From Legionella genomosp. 1 (lineage in GTDB: Bacteria; Pseudomonadota; Gammaproteobacteria; Legionellales; Legionellaceae), in assembly GCA_945901965.1 (NCBI GenBank), contig CAMDMN010000158.1:1-5664 (forward strand): a stretch of DNA of 5,664 bases, read 5' to 3'. The notes beneath the pieces were generated by a model that had not been told where the DNA came from, made no database searches, and was given only the letters and a program-made list of their open reading frames with translations. Numbering within the stretch: position 1 is the stretch's first letter; every line of letters begins with the position of its first letter. Below are positions 5,636-5,664 of this stretch, one piece after another. Made by a program: the position numbers and the translations under genes.

Positions 5636-5664
5636 ATAACTTCACAATAACCACGAGAAACGTC

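Noticed and set aside
5636..5664. Start of a downstream gspG
   Set aside because: Only 29 bases remain; no ribosome binding site or start codon of a pseudopilin is visible.

Overview
The window is AT-rich gammaproteobacterial chromosome. The proteins look like the order Legionellales (Legionella, Coxiella and relatives). The basis is GlnA and HtpG close in sequence and numbering to the E. coli proteins, low G+C, a type II secretion gspF divergent from glnA (an arrangement I recall from Legionella, not checked here), and palindromic intergenic repeats of kinds I associate with that group. The order-level placement is inference.

Layout. Positions 1-74 hold the end of the spacer beyond htpG, with a GC-rich REP-like hairpin (14-44). 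htpG, the bacterial Hsp90, occupies 75-1943 on the minus strand. Its upstream spacer (1944-2220) has a strong ribosome binding site, an AU-rich leader hairpin, a good sigma-32-type heat-shock promoter match (2021-2049), and a 107-bp pair of inverted REP-like arms (2101-2207). One arm also serves as a plausible terminator for the operon that ends at 2221. Next, on the minus strand, are a secreted DUF4124-type protein (2221-2754) and, only 12 bases before it, glnA (2767-4176). The glnA start is best placed at 4176, not at the ATG four codons upstream. The glnA/gspF divergent spacer (4177-4435) holds a third, degenerate palindromic repeat, a separate 9-bp inverted repeat, and weak promoter candidates. 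gspF (4436-5635, plus strand) is complete. The last 29 bases hold nothing I can identify.

Function. glnA and the DUF4124 gene look like one transcription unit: nitrogen assimilation plus an envelope protein of unknown role. htpG appears to be an independent heat-shock unit. gspF encodes the inner-membrane platform protein of the type II secretion system and probably begins an operon whose pseudopilin genes would lie beyond 5664.

The four genes are conserved housekeeping or secretion genes. I found no new defence, mobile or enzymatic system. The most unusual content is in the spacers: all three contain a palindrome, each from an apparently different sequence family, and the first two share a GTAG-plus-hairpin design typical of REP elements.
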